From: JBAWAP01 sp049589355
GTDB taxonomy: Bacteria; Chloroflexota; Anaerolineae; VGOG01
Length of the DNA stretch: 5,866 nt
Assembly (NCBI GenBank): GCA_049589355.1
Contig: JBAWAP010000082.1
Location: 1-5,866, forward strand
Direction of reading: 5' to 3'
Position 1 is the stretch's first letter. Every line of letters starts with the position of its first letter. Below the pieces are notes generated by a model. It was given only the letters and a program-made list of their open reading frames with translations. It had not been told where the DNA came from and did no database searches. Shown piece after piece: positions 5,790 through 5,866 of the stretch. Made by a program: the position numbers and the translations under genes.

Positions 5790-5794
5790 CTCCT
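5790..5794 (-). promoter_or_regulatory. ribosome binding site of the DUF262 gene
   Basis: AGGAG on the minus strand, 6 nt before ATG at 5783, fixes the start of the DUF262 protein. Confidence 0.7.
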
Positions 5795-5802
5795 AACGTA
5801 AC

Positions 5803-5814
5803 GGTTGTGCAACC
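5803..5814. repeat. small inverted repeat upstream of the DUF262 gene
   Basis: GGTTG-TG-CAACC has perfect 5-bp arms and lies about 20 nt before the start codon. Between it and the ribosome binding site the minus strand reads CGTTAGG. It could be an operator, a leader hairpin, or the remaining end of an attC site. I found no convincing -35/-10 pair in the 83 nt available upstream of the gene. Confidence 0.35.
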
Positions 5815-5866
5815 AGGAGCTGAATCGTTCATATCGGCGAAAAAACGCAACTTTTGAACAACGGCA

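Noticed and set aside
1..5866. CRISPR array, tRNA or rRNA
   Set aside because: I saw no regularly spaced direct repeats, cloverleaf or conserved rRNA segments on either strand.

Overview
All genes in this window lie on the minus strand, so it reads best from right to left. It looks like an accessory (defence/mobile) region of an environmental bacterium. A Chloroflexota-like host is my best guess. The guess rests on recalled resemblance of the methyltransferase and of the dispersed CCCTGAGC..GAAGGG and CCCCTC..GAGGGG repeats to sequences common in Chloroflexi genomes. No phylogenetic marker is present, so the taxonomy is only a weak inference.

Right part (5783 down to 1289): two genes form a tight operon. 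The first encodes a 595-residue DUF262 protein with a C-terminal HNH/DUF1524-type nuclease domain, as in the GmrSD/BrxU/SspE group. Its stop overlaps by 8 nt the start of a 904-residue beta-class N6-adenine DNA methyltransferase, resembling the Mod subunit of type III systems. No Res helicase gene lies downstream. The methyltransferase gene is a mosaic: an AT-rich segment of about 540 bp sits exactly where the target recognition domain is expected, inside GC-rich flanks. Two GC-rich palindromic repeats are also inserted in frame in its coding sequence.

Middle (1288 to 953): a gene-free stretch carries a 127-bp imperfect palindrome with the architecture of an integron attC site: R boxes GCCTAAC/GTTATAT, two stem arms and two extrahelical bases. 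A TATAAT extended -10 promoter follows and reads into the next gene.

Left part (952 to 1): a HigB-type toxin gene is followed by a short HigA-like antitoxin that ends before its helix-turn-helix domain. About 35 nt beyond the antitoxin stop is another attC-type heptamer, GCCTAAC, in the same orientation. Right after it begins a strongly structured, gene-free sequence starting GTGTG, which I read as the 5' part of a group II intron running off the left edge.

Working model: this is part of a cassette array (a CALIN or chromosomal integron). A higBA cassette lies between two attC sites, the distal attC has been interrupted by a group II intron, and the DUF262/methyltransferase pair lies immediately upstream, possibly as an unusually large cassette. 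The attC and intron calls rest on visible motifs and hand-drawn base pairing, not on a covariance-model search.
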